Source: Actinopolyspora lacussalsi (lineage in GTDB: Bacteria > Actinomycetota > Actinomycetes > Mycobacteriales > Pseudonocardiaceae). From it: a DNA stretch of 64,000 nt. The stretch lies in contig JAURUC010000001.1 of the NCBI GenBank assembly GCA_030803735.1, positions 214,501 through 278,500 on the forward strand, in the 5' to 3' direction. Positions 9,478 through 18,142 of this stretch are shown here, in pieces. The position numbers and the translations under genes were made by a program. Numbering within the stretch: position 1 is the stretch's first letter; each line of letters begins with the position of its first letter. The notes under the pieces are model-generated. The model ran no database searches. It saw only the letters and a list, made by a program, of their open reading frames with translations, and was not told the DNA's origin.

Positions 9478-9963
9478 ATGAGGCGTGCCGTCTGTCCAGG
9501 TTCTTACGATCCGGTCACCAATGGCCATTTGGACATCATCGAGCGAGCGGCGGGGCTGTTCGACGAGGTAACCGTCGCCGTGCTCGTGAACAAGAGCAAG
9601 AAGAGCCTGTTCGACGTCGACGAGCGGATAGAGATGGTGCGCGAGGTCAGCAAACCGTGGCCGAACGTGGTCGTCGACTCCTGGCACGGTCTGCTCGTGG
9701 ACTACTGCAAGGCCAACGGGATCGGTGCGATCGTCAAAGGGCTGCGTGCGGTCAGTGATTTCGACTACGAGCTGCAGATGGCGCAGATGAACCAGCGGCT
9801 CTCCGGAGTCGAGACGCTGTTCATGTCCACCAACCCGCTCTACAGCTTCCTGGCCAGTTCACTGGTCAAGGAGGTGGCCACCTACGGCGGCGACGTGTCC
9901 AACCTGTTGCCGCCGAAGATCGAACGACGGCTGCTCGACCGGTTGGCGGAAACGGCGGAGTGA
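9478..9963 (+). CDS. coaD: Pantetheine-phosphate adenylyltransferase CoaD
   Basis: A 161-residue enzyme that joins 4'-phosphopantetheine and ATP into dephospho-CoA, the penultimate step of CoA synthesis. The nucleotidyltransferase motif TNGH is at residues 14-17 ([18 protein letters not shown]), and the [17 protein letters not shown] block is typical of the family. The ATG at 9478 gives the standard length; a TTG three codons upstream is less likely because the -10 element overlaps it. Confidence 0.96.
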   Translation: MRRAVCPGSYDPVTNGHLDIIERAAGLFDEVTVAVLVNKSKKSLFDVDERIEMVREVSKPWPNVVVDSWHGLLVDYCKANGIGAIVKGLRAVSDFDYELQMAQMNQRLSGVETLFMSTNPLYSFLASSLVKEVATYGGDVSNLLPPKIERRLLDRLAETAE

Positions 9964-9993
9964 GCATCCGACGACCCGATCGGAAAACTTCGA

Positions 9994-10449
9994 TCAGTCC
10001 AGCTGGAGTTTCATGCCGACGTGGGTGGCGCTGAAGCCGAGCCGTTCGTAGAACCGGTGCGCGGCCGTTCGACCGCTGTCGGAGGTCAGCTGTATCTGCC
10101 CCGCGCCGCGTTCGCGTGCCACCGAGATAGCCCATTCGCACATCCGCCCGCCGAGCCCGAGGCCGCGGTACTCCGAGCCGACCCGAACCGCTTCCAACTG
10201 GGCCCGCTTGGTGCCCACAAGTGACAGTCCGGCGATGAAGCTCAGTTGCAGGGTTCCCACGATCTCGCCGTCGAGCTCGGCGACCACGAGTAGTTGGTTC
10301 GGGTCCGAGGCGATCTCCGCGAACGCGGTGTCGTAGGCCGGATCCCCGGGGCGCTCCCGGTGGCGGCCCAGTTCGTCATCGCTGAGCAGGGAGACCACGG
10401 CCGCCACGTCCGCGGCCCGTGCGGGGCGGAAGCTGAATCGTTCGTCCAT
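9994..10449 (-). CDS. GNAT-family N-acetyltransferase
   Basis: A 151-residue single-domain acetyltransferase. The central strand VGTLQLSFIAGLS and the acetyl-CoA loop RGLGLGGRM are present, and the C-terminus FYERLGFSATHVGMKLQL is typical of the GNAT fold. The acceptor cannot be told from sequence. It converges on coaD with 30 bases between stop codons. TAGACT on its strand nine bases before the ATG suggests a leaderless transcript. Confidence 0.88.
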   Translation of the reverse strand: MDERFSFRPARAADVAAVVSLLSDDELGRHRERPGDPAYDTAFAEIASDPNQLLVVAELDGEIVGTLQLSFIAGLSLVGTKRAQLEAVRVGSEYRGLGLGGRMCEWAISVARERGAGQIQLTSDSGRTAAHRFYERLGFSATHVGMKLQLD

Positions 10450-10458
10450 CGGGTGAGC

Positions 10459-10464
10459 AGTCTA
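10459..10464 (-). promoter_or_regulatory. -10 element for the GNAT gene (leaderless)
   Basis: On the reverse strand TAGACT (TANNNT) is followed after nine bases by the ATG at 10449, with no intervening ribosome-binding site. Confidence 0.45.
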
Positions 10465-10558
10465 GTCGCGCGACGCGCCGCGGGTTCGCGTTCGCTGCCG
10501 TCGTTCGTCATTCGCCGTTCACGGCTGTGCCTGGTGTCGGTTACGCGGCGGAGTTAAC

Positions 10559-11005
10559 GTGCTGGTTATGCGCCAACACGCTGTGAAGCTTTCCAGGTTG
10601 ATGTTGACAGGGCTGATCGCCGTCCTGGGCCTGCTCGGTCCCGTGGCGGTGGCCTCGGCGGAACCGGTCACCGAGCGTTCCTCCGCCGTGCCGGCCGCGG
10701 CCGCGTGCGGCAACACTTCCGGATTCGAACGAGTCGCGCTGTCGTCCCTTCCCCCGGAAGCCACCGACACCGTGCGACTGATTCAACAGGGCGGTCCCTA
10801 CCCCTATCCGGAGGACGGCGGCGTCTTCCACAACTGGGAGGGGATCCTGCCGGACTGCCCGGACGGCTACTATCACGAGTACACGGTCGATACCCCGGGA
10901 ATCGACCACCGCGGCGCCCGCCGGTTCGTCGTCGGTTCCGAGGGGGAGTACTTCTACACCGCGGATCACTACGACAGCTTCCGGCTGACCGACATCAACT
11001 CCTGA
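10559..11005 (+). CDS. Secreted guanyl-specific ribonuclease, RNase Sa/T1 family
   Basis: The 148-residue precursor has a signal peptide (basic start, hydrophobic LIAVLGLLGPVAVASA, cut near residue 34). The mature domain closely follows Streptomyces RNase Sa: LPPEATDT, GYYHEYTV, RGARR and YTADHY. By alignment E107, R118, R122 and H137 correspond to the RNase Sa active-site residues E54, R65, R69 and H85, so an active enzyme is expected. It would cut RNA after guanosine outside the cell. The C7-C96 disulfide of RNase Sa is missing; the only mature cysteines are C50 and C100. GTG 10559 has GGAG at 5-base spacing; ATG 10568 is an alternative. No barstar-like inhibitor is adjacent. Confidence 0.9.
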   Translation: MLVMRQHAVKLSRLMLTGLIAVLGLLGPVAVASAEPVTERSSAVPAAAACGNTSGFERVALSSLPPEATDTVRLIQQGGPYPYPEDGGVFHNWEGILPDCPDGYYHEYTVDTPGIDHRGARRFVVGSEGEYFYTADHYDSFRLTDINS

Positions 11006-11015
11006 ATCCCGTGAC

Positions 11016-11058
11016 CGTCGGCACGGTGTCCGGAACCACCGGGGGCGCCGTGCCGACG
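11016..11058. terminator. Bidirectional hairpin between convergent genes
   Basis: CGTCGGCACGG (11016-11026) pairs with CCGTGCCGACG (11048-11058), an 11-bp perfect stem around a 21-base loop. It lies between the stop codons of the ribonuclease and channel genes. Confidence 0.7.
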
Positions 11059-11097
11059 CTCGCGGTACGGACCCGCCACGACTGTGAACGACCCGCC

Positions 11098-12147
11098 TCA
11101 CGCACCGCGCGAATCGCCCGCCGCACGCACCGCGCGCGCCAGCTGTTCCTGCGAGATCCGCTGGGCGGAGATGTAGTACAGCGTGCTGCCCGCGGGCAGT
11201 CTCGTTCGCCAGGACGGGCTGATGAGCAGTTCGGAGTCGGTCCGCGCGGCCAGCACCGTGGCGTCGTGCCGATCACCCAGTGCGAACTGGCAGGCACCGT
11301 AGGAGACCGGGCCCAGTGAATCGGGGAGCCGGCACGAGTAGGTGTTCCCTCCGCCGTGTGTCACCAGTTCGCTGTAAACCTGGGTGATGCCGGGGTCCAG
11401 CAGCTCCTCGGTGATCATGTGCGGGGTGTGCCACTGGACGCAGCGGATCGTGTTGTCCACGTACCGCATGTGCTCGGCCCTGCTCATGTCCCGCAGCGCG
11501 ATCACCGGCTCCAGTGCCGGATTGACGTGGTGCACGCTCACCGCCACGGCGAGGGCCTCGTTGTCGTCGCGCGCGTCGATCAGTACCGAACGGGCGCGGT
11601 GCAGCCCGGCCCTGTGCAGCACGTCCTCCGCGGTCAGATCGCCGCGCACGAAGCCGATCCCCCGGTCGGGAACGGGATTGTGGTCCACGTCGTCCCAGGC
11701 GCCGAGTACGACCGGATGCCTACCGTCGGCGAGCAGCTCGTCGATTATGCGTTCACTGCGTCCGGTGCCGTATCCCAGCACCACGATGTGATCGGATAGG
11801 TGCAGGCTGCCCGAGCCGCTCATTCTTCTGCCTCTCGCCGTTTCCAGGGTGGTCGCCAGGTGGGTGAACAGGGTGGTCAACGTCGCGATTCCCCCGACGA
11901 TGACGTAAACCCCGACGATGTGTCCCCCGGTGGTCTCCGGGTAGAAGTCGCCGTAACCCACCGTGGAGGTGGTGACCAGAAACCACCACCAGTAGTTCTG
12001 CGGAGCAGTCAGTTCGCTGTCGGCGCGTTCGAACAGCGCCATCAGCGGCCAGCTCGTGAAGAACACGAACGTGATCACCAGAGCAGGGGTCGTCCATGAC
12101 CGGATGCTGATCAGACGTTGCAGCAAACGGAACAGTACGGTGGGCAA
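11098..12147 (-). CDS. Potassium channel with RCK (TrkA-N) domain
   Basis: A 349-residue two-helix channel. The N-terminal helix (TTPALVITFVFFTSWPLMALF), a pore loop with the K+ selectivity filter TVGYGD, and a second helix (VGVYVIVGGIATLTTLF) precede a cytoplasmic RCK domain. That domain opens with HIVVLGYGTGRSERII, a GxGxxG-like nucleotide-binding motif. The architecture is that of MthK/Kch-type channels gated by nucleotide or cation binding. A C-terminal regulatory segment of about 100 residues follows. The gene stands alone, convergent with the RNase gene. Confidence 0.9.
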   Translation of the reverse strand: MPTVLFRLLQRLISIRSWTTPALVITFVFFTSWPLMALFERADSELTAPQNYWWWFLVTTSTVGYGDFYPETTGGHIVGVYVIVGGIATLTTLFTHLATTLETARGRRMSGSGSLHLSDHIVVLGYGTGRSERIIDELLADGRHPVVLGAWDDVDHNPVPDRGIGFVRGDLTAEDVLHRAGLHRARSVLIDARDDNEALAVAVSVHHVNPALEPVIALRDMSRAEHMRYVDNTIRCVQWHTPHMITEELLDPGITQVYSELVTHGGGNTYSCRLPDSLGPVSYGACQFALGDRHDATVLAARTDSELLISPSWRTRLPAGSTLYYISAQRISQEQLARAVRAAGDSRGA

Positions 12148-12431
12148 CGGGACCTCCCGCCGGATCGTGACACTGGTCTTCGCCCAGTTTCGATTACCCG
12201 CCGGTCCGGTCTCCCACCGGTGTCCCGGTGACGCGTGTTGGACACGCGGCTCCGGATATCCCGCATCCCGCCGGTGCGGCCGGGCAGACTGGGATCACAC
12301 ATGGTCGGCTCGTGTGACCGGTTCGAAACCACCGGATCGCGGGGTGATCGATACCCGGATCCGTGCGTTCTGAGAGCCTGAACGGGCCTGGCAAGTATCC
12401 TTCGGGTGAATACGACTGCAGGGAGATCGAC

Positions 12432-13175
12432 GTGTACCGGGTGTTCGAGGCGCTCGACGAGCTCGTCACGATCGTCGAGGAAGCGCGAAGTGTTCCGATG
12501 ACCTCCGGGTGCGTCGTGCCGCGCGGCGACGTGTTGGAGCTGCTCGACGAGGTTCGCGATTCCTACCCTTCGGAGCTCGACGACGCGCAGGACGTGCTCG
12601 ATCACCGGGACGAACTGGTGAACAAGGCCAAGACCGAGGCCGATGACAGCCTCAGTACCGCACGTTCCGAAGCGGAGAAGACGTCCTCCGAGGCCAGGGC
12701 CGAGGCGGAGAAGATGCTCGCCGACGCCAGGGAGCGGGCCGACGAGATCGTCGCCCAGGCCCGGGCCGACGCCGAACAGACCATCAACAACGCGCGCCGC
12801 GAGTACGAGGACTACATCGCTCGTGCGCAGTCCGAGTCCGACCGGATGGTGCAGGCCGGCCGCGCCGCTTACGACCAGTCCATCCACGAGGGGCGTTCGG
12901 AGCAGGCCCGCCTGGTTTCCGAGACCGAGGTGGTCCAGCAGTCGCAGCACGAGGCCAAACGCGTGGTCGACGAGGCACATGAGGAGGCCGAGCGGCTGCG
13001 CGGCGACTGCGACGCCTACGTCGACTCCCGGCTGGCCGACTTCGAGGAACTTCTCGGACGTACGCTGCGCACGGTCGGCAAGGGCAGGCAGCAGCTCCGA
13101 CGTCCCATGAGCGCGCCCTTCGACTACGAGGAGTGGCAGACCTCCGAGCACGGCGCCGCGGTCAGCGAGCACTGA
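12432..13175 (+). CDS. sepIVA: DivIVA-family septation protein SepIVA
   Basis: A 247-residue protein starting MYRVFEALDELVTIVEEAR, a DivIVA-like N-terminus. A long, charged, Ala/Glu/Arg-rich coiled coil (about residues 55-210) follows, and the tail is short. Length, sequence style and position just before DUF177-rpmF-rnc-mutM match mycobacterial Rv2927c/SepIVA, an essential septation factor. It probably acts at the inner face of the membrane. GTG 12432 is preceded by GGGAG with 6-base spacing. Confidence is high in the family and somewhat lower in the exact name. Confidence 0.82.
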   Translation: MYRVFEALDELVTIVEEARSVPMTSGCVVPRGDVLELLDEVRDSYPSELDDAQDVLDHRDELVNKAKTEADDSLSTARSEAEKTSSEARAEAEKMLADARERADEIVAQARADAEQTINNARREYEDYIARAQSESDRMVQAGRAAYDQSIHEGRSEQARLVSETEVVQQSQHEAKRVVDEAHEEAERLRGDCDAYVDSRLADFEELLGRTLRTVGKGRQQLRRPMSAPFDYEEWQTSEHGAAVSEH

Positions 13176-13231
13176 CTCTCCGGCCGGTGGCCGCCCGCGT
13201 CACCGGTGCGGTCGCGCCCACGCCGTCGCCT

Positions 13232-13255
13232 CCCGAAGCCCGGTCGGGCTTCGGG
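13232..13255 (+). terminator. Intrinsic terminator after sepIVA
   Basis: CCCGAAGCCCG (13232-13242) and CGGGCTTCGGG (13245-13255) form a perfect stem with a tight loop, followed by TGTGTTGT. It separates sepIVA from the next operon. Confidence 0.7.
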
Positions 13256-13291
13256 TGTGTTGTCGCTCATCGTGCGCATCAGCCGTGTGGT

Positions 13292-13321
13292 TTCGGTCGA
13301 CGGCTCCCGGTGGCGTAGCCT
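13292..13321 (+). promoter_or_regulatory. Candidate promoter for DUF177-rpmF-rnc-mutM
   Basis: TTCGGT (13292-13297) and TAGCCT (13316-13321) are separated by 18 bases. The predicted leader would be about 165 nt. The -10 fits TANNNT well; the -35 is weak. The rest of the 13256-13493 gap shows nothing else. Confidence 0.35.
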
Positions 13322-13493
13322 GAGGGGTGGTTCTGCTCGGCCCCGGCCGGTCCCTCCGCTCGAAGAAGGCGAGCGCTCGCGGTTCGGCGACGTGAGGTGC
13401 TTGTCGTGGATCGCTCGTCGGCGGATGGGTGATCCGCCGAGCTCGGTTCCGAGCGGGTCCAGCAATCGCGAAACAGCCTAGCCGAAACCACAG

Positions 13494-14069
13494 ATGCCTC
13501 AGAATCACGAAGTCGTGCGATCCGCACCGGACGGTCCGTGGGTGATAGACACCCGGGAGTTCGGCCGCAGCCCCGGTACGAGTCGCAACTACACCCGTAC
13601 ACCCCCGGCCCCGGCCGGTTTCGGTCTCGACATGGTCCGGGTGCCGGAGGGAGAGCCGATCGAGCTCGATCTGCTGCTGGAGGCAGTGGTCGAGGGCGTG
13701 TTGGTATCCGGTACCGTCAGGGCGAACGCTAGCGGCGAGTGCGCGCGGTGTCTCGACCCGATTTCCGAGGACGTCGAGGTCGAGCTGCGGGAGCTGTTCG
13801 CCTATCCGGACAGCGCCACCGACACCAGCACCGATGAGGACGAAGTCAGCCGGATGTCCGGTGATCTGATCGATCTGGAGCCGGTGGTCCGGGACACGGT
13901 GTTACCGTCGATGCCCACCGCCCCGCTGTGCTCGCCCGACTGTCCGGGACTGTGTTCCGGATGCGGTGCCAAATGGGCCGATCTCGGTCCGGAACACCAT
14001 CATGAGACGATTGACCCTCGCTGGGCCGCATTGCGTGAGCGGTTCGGTGGGACCGAAGAGGAGAAGTAG
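13494..14069 (+). CDS. DUF177 (YceD) family protein
   Basis: A 191-residue YceD/DUF177 protein immediately upstream of rpmF, the classic arrangement (the rpmF-linked '23S rRNA accumulation' family). The conserved core reads [11 protein letters not shown], then an ELFAYPDS segment and [14 protein letters not shown]. The C-terminal Cys cluster ([13 protein letters not shown]) probably binds zinc. The stop codon is two bases from the rpmF start, indicating coupled translation. ATG 13494 is used; no strong ribosome-binding site is seen. Confidence 0.9.
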   Translation: MPQNHEVVRSAPDGPWVIDTREFGRSPGTSRNYTRTPPAPAGFGLDMVRVPEGEPIELDLLLEAVVEGVLVSGTVRANASGECARCLDPISEDVEVELRELFAYPDSATDTSTDEDEVSRMSGDLIDLEPVVRDTVLPSMPTAPLCSPDCPGLCSGCGAKWADLGPEHHHETIDPRWAALRERFGGTEEEK

Positions 14070-14071
14070 CC

Positions 14072-14254
14072 GTGGCTGTCCCCAAGCACAAGGTTTCCCG
14101 GTCGAACACCCGTAAGCGCCGTTCGCAGTGGAAGGCCTCCGCTCCGACCCTGCGGGCGTGCCCCAACCGGGCCTGCCGTGAGATGAAGCTCCCGCACGTC
14201 GCCTGCCCATCCTGCGGTCAGTACAAGGGCCGTCAGGTCAGCAACCCTGCCTGA
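14072..14254 (+). CDS. rpmF: 50S ribosomal protein bL32
   Basis: A 60-residue basic protein starting [17 protein letters not shown], with zinc-ribbon cysteines CPNRAC and CPSC. This is the zinc-binding bL32 form, not the Cys-less paralogue. The GTG start follows GAGGAGAAG, which lies inside the end of the DUF177 gene. rnc starts 12 bases after the stop. Confidence 0.97.
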   Translation: MAVPKHKVSRSNTRKRRSQWKASAPTLRACPNRACREMKLPHVACPSCGQYKGRQVSNPA

Positions 14255-14266
14255 TAGGCGCCGAGA

Positions 14267-15025
14267 GTGGGGGGAAAGCAACAGTCCCGGGACCGTGAAT
14301 CGGACCGGTCTGCGTTGGTAGCGGCTCTCGGCGTCGATTTCGACGCCGAGATGCTCACGCTTGCCCTGACACACCGTTCCTACGCCTACGAGAACGGCGG
14401 CTTGGAGCCCAACGAACGGTTGGAGTTCCTGGGGGATGCCGTACTCGGACTGGTGATCACCGATCACCTGTATCGTGACCACCCCGATCTTCCCGAGGGG
14501 CAACTCGCCAAGCTGCGGGCGAGCGTGGTCAACATGCACGCGCTCGCCGGTGTGGCTCGTGAACTGGGCGAGGGTGGTCTGGGGCAGTACCTGCTGCTGG
14601 GACGTGGCGAGGAGCTCACCGGAGGCAGGGACAAGGCCAGCATCCTGGCCGACTCGCTGGAAGCGGTTCTCGGAGCCGTTTATCTGCAGCACGGGTTGGA
14701 GACCTCCCGTGCGGTGATCCACCGGTTGTTCGACTCGTTGCTGGCCGAGGCGCCCATGCTCGGTGCGGGCCTGGACTGGAAAACCAGTCTGCAGGAGCTG
14801 ACCGCATCGGCCGGTCTGGGAGTCCCGGACTACCGGATCGACGAGCAGGGTCCGGACCACCGCAAGGAGTTCAGCGCCTACGCCGTCGTCAACGGTGAAG
14901 TCCTGGGGCAGGGCGACGGTCGAACCAAGAAGGACGCGGAGCAGAAGGCGGCGCAGACCGCCTGGCGCACGCTGTCGGACCAGCTCAACGGCGCGGCCGG
15001 TGCGGGCGGTACCCCCGAGCGGTAG
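14267..15025 (+). CDS. rnc: Ribonuclease III
   Basis: A 252-residue double-strand-specific RNase acting in rRNA processing and mRNA turnover. The signature NERLEFLGD at residues 49-57 holds the catalytic acidic residues; a second acidic set is in [17 protein letters not shown]-terminal double-stranded RNA-binding domain ([20 protein letters not shown] to [13 protein letters not shown]) completes the fold. GTG 14267 has a poor ribosome-binding site but tight operon spacing. Confidence 0.96.
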   Translation: MGGKQQSRDRESDRSALVAALGVDFDAEMLTLALTHRSYAYENGGLEPNERLEFLGDAVLGLVITDHLYRDHPDLPEGQLAKLRASVVNMHALAGVARELGEGGLGQYLLLGRGEELTGGRDKASILADSLEAVLGAVYLQHGLETSRAVIHRLFDSLLAEAPMLGAGLDWKTSLQELTASAGLGVPDYRIDEQGPDHRKEFSAYAVVNGEVLGQGDGRTKKDAEQKAAQTAWRTLSDQLNGAAGAGGTPER

Positions 15026-15115
15026 GCGGCGTGGGTTCGAGGGGCCCGGCCGGGGAGACCCGGCTGGTGACGCCCCGGTGCACGGCAGCCGTGAATCGTG
15101 TTCGAGGATGGCTTC

Positions 15116-16033
15116 GTGCCAGAACTACCCGAAGTCGAAGTCGTTCGAAGTGGGGTCGCCGAGCACGTCTCGGGCCGCAAACTGGCCGGTGTCGAGGTGT
15201 TGCACCCGCGTGCCGTGCGTAGACATCTCCCGGGGCCGGAGGATTTCGCGTCCGTGCTGGTCGGCCGAGTCGTCGAGAGCGTTCGCAGGCGTGGCAAGTA
15301 CCTCTGGTTGTCGCTGAGGGCCTCGGGAACCCCCGACAGCGGGTCCCCGGCGGAGGGAGAGGCGATCGTGGGGGGACAGGCGGTACTCGCCCATCTCGGG
15401 ATGAGCGGTCAGCTGTTGATACAGCCACGCCGGGCCGACGACGAGAAGCACCTGCGCGTGAGGTTCCGTTTCGAGGACGAGGGTCCCGAGCTGCGATTCG
15501 TCGATCAACGGACTTTCGGCGGGTTGAGCCTCACCGAGCTGGTTCCCTCGGCGGACCTCGCCGTGCCCGACTCCATCGGACACATCGCGGCCGACCCGCT
15601 GGAGCCCGCCTTCGACCGGGAAGCGGTCGTACGGCTCCTCCGCTCCCGCAGGACCGGCATCAAACGAGCCCTGTTGGACCAGAACCTGATCTCCGGCATC
15701 GGCAACATCTACGCCGACGAGGCGCTCTGGCGTGCCCGGTTGCACTGGGCGCACCCCACTGCCGCGCTGGGGGACGAACAGGTCCACCGCCTGTTGGACT
15801 CGGTGGTCGAGGTCCTCGGCGAGGCGCTGGTCGCGGGTGGAACCTCGTTCGACTCGCTGTACGTCAACGTCAACGGTCGGTCCGGTTACTTCAGCCGTTC
15901 CCTGTCGGTCTACGGCCGCGCCGGTTCGCCGTGTCCACGCTGTGGTGCCTCGGTCCGGCGGGAGGCGTTCACCAATCGCTCCTCGTACAGCTGTCCCGGC
16001 TGCCAGCCGGTTCCGCCCGAACCCCACTGGTGA
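15116..16033 (+). CDS. mutM: Formamidopyrimidine-DNA glycosylase
   Basis: A bifunctional glycosylase/AP lyase that removes oxidised guanine (also called Fpg). After loss of the initiator residue the protein begins PELPEVEVV, with the catalytic N-terminal proline and glutamate. The helix-two-turn-helix [22 protein letters not shown] and a C-terminal zinc finger (CPRCG, then SYSCPGCQ) are intact. At 305 residues it is longer than the usual 270-290 because of an insertion around residues 70-90. GTG 15116 is fixed by the proline; GAGG lies eight bases before it. Confidence 0.95.
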   Translation: MPELPEVEVVRSGVAEHVSGRKLAGVEVLHPRAVRRHLPGPEDFASVLVGRVVESVRRRGKYLWLSLRASGTPDSGSPAEGEAIVGGQAVLAHLGMSGQLLIQPRRADDEKHLRVRFRFEDEGPELRFVDQRTFGGLSLTELVPSADLAVPDSIGHIAADPLEPAFDREAVVRLLRSRRTGIKRALLDQNLISGIGNIYADEALWRARLHWAHPTAALGDEQVHRLLDSVVEVLGEALVAGGTSFDSLYVNVNGRSGYFSRSLSVYGRAGSPCPRCGASVRREAFTNRSSYSCPGCQPVPPEPHW

Positions 16034-16087
16034 GGCGCACCCGGTGGCACGATGACCCTTCCGGCGTCCGGGGCGGTGGGGCGGTGG

Positions 16088-16309
16088 AAGCCGTTCCGCG
16101 ACGGCTTCACCCCATTCGAGGTAACCGTGCAGCACCACTCCGGTGTCGCTGTCGGTGTCGAAGCGATGGCCGCGACCGCGCAGCCCACGACGCAGCTCGG
16201 TGTAGTTGTAGGTCTCCCCGCTGTAGCCGAGACGTAGCTCGCCGTCGGGGGTGGGGAGGGTCATCGGCTGCGCGCCGCCGGGTAGATCGATGATCGCCAG
16301 TCGTCGATC
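16088..16309 (-). pseudogene. Remnant of asparagine synthase (AsnB-type glutaminase domain)
   Basis: Reading down the reverse strand, one open frame encodes RRLAIIDLPGGAQPM, then ELRLGYSGETYNYTELR, then HRFDTDSDTGVVLHGYLEWG. This is the conserved middle of the N-terminal amidotransferase domain of class II asparagine synthases. The start with catalytic Cys2 is missing, and after GEAVAERL the frame loses all family resemblance. The synthetase domain is absent. It is therefore a decayed fragment of about 75 codons, not a working gene. It sits between mutM and a kinase gene, where I know of no asnB in related genomes. Confidence 0.75.
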
Positions 16310-16403
16310 ACAACAACCCCGTCATACCTGCGAAACGCGGCAAAGAACGCGTTTCGTGCGAACCGGTGAACTCCGGCCGGAGGTCCGTTCCCGGAAGTAA
16401 CAC

Positions 16404-16430
16404 GCCCCGGTTCGCCGGGGCCGGTAACCT
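16404..16430 (+). promoter_or_regulatory. TTCG-tetraloop hairpin and -10-like element before the kinase gene
   Basis: GCCCCGG-TTCG-CCGGGGC (16404-16421) is a perfect 7-bp stem with a stable tetraloop. TAACCT (16425-16430) directly after it fits a -10 hexamer, giving a leader of about 60 nt. Which role is real is uncertain. Confidence 0.3.
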
Positions 16431-16497
16431 GATCACATGGCAGGGTCCGGGGTGTTCGGCCTCGGGCCGTTTCGACGGTGTTCGAAAGGACGGACTC

Positions 16498-17169
16498 GTG
16501 ACGGGACAACCGCGACGATCGCCCGTCGTCCACCGCGAGGGGCTCGACGGACTGCTCGAACGCGCCCGGGAGCTCGCCCGCGACGGCAGGCGCCGGATTC
16601 TGGGCATAGCCGGTCCGCCCGCGGCGGGGAAGGGCAGGCTCGCGGACAAGTTGCTACGGGGACTGGGCGACAGCGCGGCACTCGTCCCGATGGACGGGTT
16701 CCACCTCGCCGGTGCCGAACTGCGCAGGCTGGGCAGGCAGAACCGCAAGGGGGCGCCGGACACCTTCGACGTGTCGGGATACCTGTCGCTGCTGCGCCGG
16801 CTGCGTGCCCAGGCCGGGGTCGAGGGTGACGAGGTCGTCTACGCTCCCGAGTTCCACCGCTCCGTCGAGGAGTCCTACGCCGGTGCCATCCCGGTCCCCG
16901 CCGAGGTGCCGTTGGTGCTGACAGAGGGCAACTACCTACTGCTGGACCGGGAGCCCTGGGCCGAGGTGCGCGGTCTGCTCGACGAGTGCTGGTACCTGGA
17001 ACCGGACGACGGCAAGCGGATCGGCCGGTTGATCGCGCGCCACGTCCGCAACGGGATGTCGCGCGGTCGCGCGCGGGACTGGGTGATGCGCAGCGACGAG
17101 CGCAACGCGGCGCTGATCGCCGAGAGCAGGGGGAACGCCGACCTGGTGATCCCGGGGGACATCGGGTAG
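16498..17169 (+). CDS. P-loop nucleoside/nucleotide kinase family protein (uridine kinase/FrcK-like)
   Basis: A 223-residue kinase with Walker A GPPAAGKG at residues 39-46, the PMDGFHLAGAEL motif seen in uridine-kinase, phosphoribulokinase and pantothenate-kinase relatives, a YAPEFHRSVEE segment and LTEGNYLLLD. These are typical of the actinobacterial 'nucleoside/nucleotide kinase' group, whose members act on sugars or nucleosides. The substrate here is unknown. GTG 16498 is preceded by AAGGA with 7-base spacing. Confidence 0.8.
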   Translation: MTGQPRRSPVVHREGLDGLLERARELARDGRRRILGIAGPPAAGKGRLADKLLRGLGDSAALVPMDGFHLAGAELRRLGRQNRKGAPDTFDVSGYLSLLRRLRAQAGVEGDEVVYAPEFHRSVEESYAGAIPVPAEVPLVLTEGNYLLLDREPWAEVRGLLDECWYLEPDDGKRIGRLIARHVRNGMSRGRARDWVMRSDERNAALIAESRGNADLVIPGDIG

Positions 17170-17195
17170 CCGCTCCCCGTTCCCGCGGTCTCGGC

Positions 17196-17900
17196 TCAGA
17201 CCGTCCTCGTGCTCGAGGGTTCGAGCGGCGTGGTGGACGGGGCCGGCGAAGTGCTCTCCGGCGAACTCGCGGTCACCTGGGTATCGCTGCTCTCCTGAGC
17301 GCTTTCCGAGGCGCTGTTCTTGGTTTCGTTCTCGGGTTCGTCGCCCTGCTCGGTCTCGGAACTGGTGGTCTCAGTCGGTTCCGTGGTGGGCTCTGTTGTG
17401 GGTTCGGTCTGCGTATCCGTGGGATCTGATGGCTGCGTGTTCGTGGGTTCGGTCTGCGTATCCGTGGGATCCTTGGGCTCGGTAGGCGAGGGTGTGGAAT
17501 CACCGTCGTCGTGAGTCTCTGTTGTCCCCCTGCTCGGATCCTGTTCAGAGGTATCTTCCCGCCTGTCCGGGCGGTCCTCGCGTGATATGCCGCTCGACTC
17601 GTCCGCGGTTTCCCCACCCGCGGCGGGCACCCCGCCGTGGGGCGTTTCGGGGGAGCTGGAGCTCGGCCTCCGCGAACTCGCCGTGTCCTCCCGCGAACCG
17701 GTGCTCTCGTAGCTCGTCGAGTTGGCCGCGCCACCGGTCGACTCGGACAGCGAGGCTTCCCGCTGTTCCACGTTGCCCAGTGCGACGGCCGCCATCGTCG
17801 AGAACGCGGTCGCGACCATCACCCCCGAACCGGCGAGTACCGCCAGGCGTTTCGACAGGGCGTTCCGGTCCTCGTGGAGTGGATCCATCGGGTTGCTCAC
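17196..17900 (-). CDS. Membrane-anchored Ser/Thr/Pro/Glu-rich hypothetical protein
   Basis: A 234-residue protein of no recognised family. A short cytoplasmic start is followed by one hydrophobic segment (LAVLAGSGVMVATAFSTMAAVALG, about residues 19-42), which acts as a signal anchor or uncleaved signal. The rest is low-complexity Ser, Thr, Glu, Asp and Pro with repeats of the type DPTDTQTEPT. Such tails are usually extended, exported and possibly glycosylated; function is not predictable. GTG 17900 has GAGGACGA upstream. The kinase gene converges on it with 26 bases between. Confidence 0.65.
   Translation of the reverse strand: MSNPMDPLHEDRNALSKRLAVLAGSGVMVATAFSTMAAVALGNVEQREASLSESTGGAANSTSYESTGSREDTASSRRPSSSSPETPHGGVPAAGGETADESSGISREDRPDRREDTSEQDPSRGTTETHDDGDSTPSPTEPKDPTDTQTEPTNTQPSDPTDTQTEPTTEPTTEPTETTSSETEQGDEPENETKNSASESAQESSDTQVTASSPESTSPAPSTTPLEPSSTRTV
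17398..17471. repeat. 29-bp exact direct repeat with 45-bp period
   Basis: Identical 29-base copies at 17398-17426 and 17443-17471, inside the gene for the Ser/Thr-rich protein, encode the repeated DPTDTQTEPT unit. The identity suggests recent in-frame duplication. Confidence 0.8.
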
Positions 17901-18142
17901 TCGTCCTCGCGTCCGTAGGTGGTGTCCCGGCGGGCGGGTGCCACGGTTCCCCGGTGGCCGCGTGAGCCGTCGGGGTGGCCGCGTTCGTCCGGATTACGGT
18001 AGCTATCCGGCACCCGTCCGCCGATGCCGGGGTGGGCCGCCGTCCGGCGCAGTCGCGATTCCCGCGCCGGCACCAGTGGAAGGCATCATCGGTACCACCT
18101 CACACGACGAGAACGACTACGACAAGGAGCGGTTGTCCGGAC

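Noticed and set aside
12300..12345. GGTTCGAAACC resembling a tRNA T-loop
   Set aside because: No acceptor stem, D-arm or anticodon arm can be drawn around it; the match is chance.
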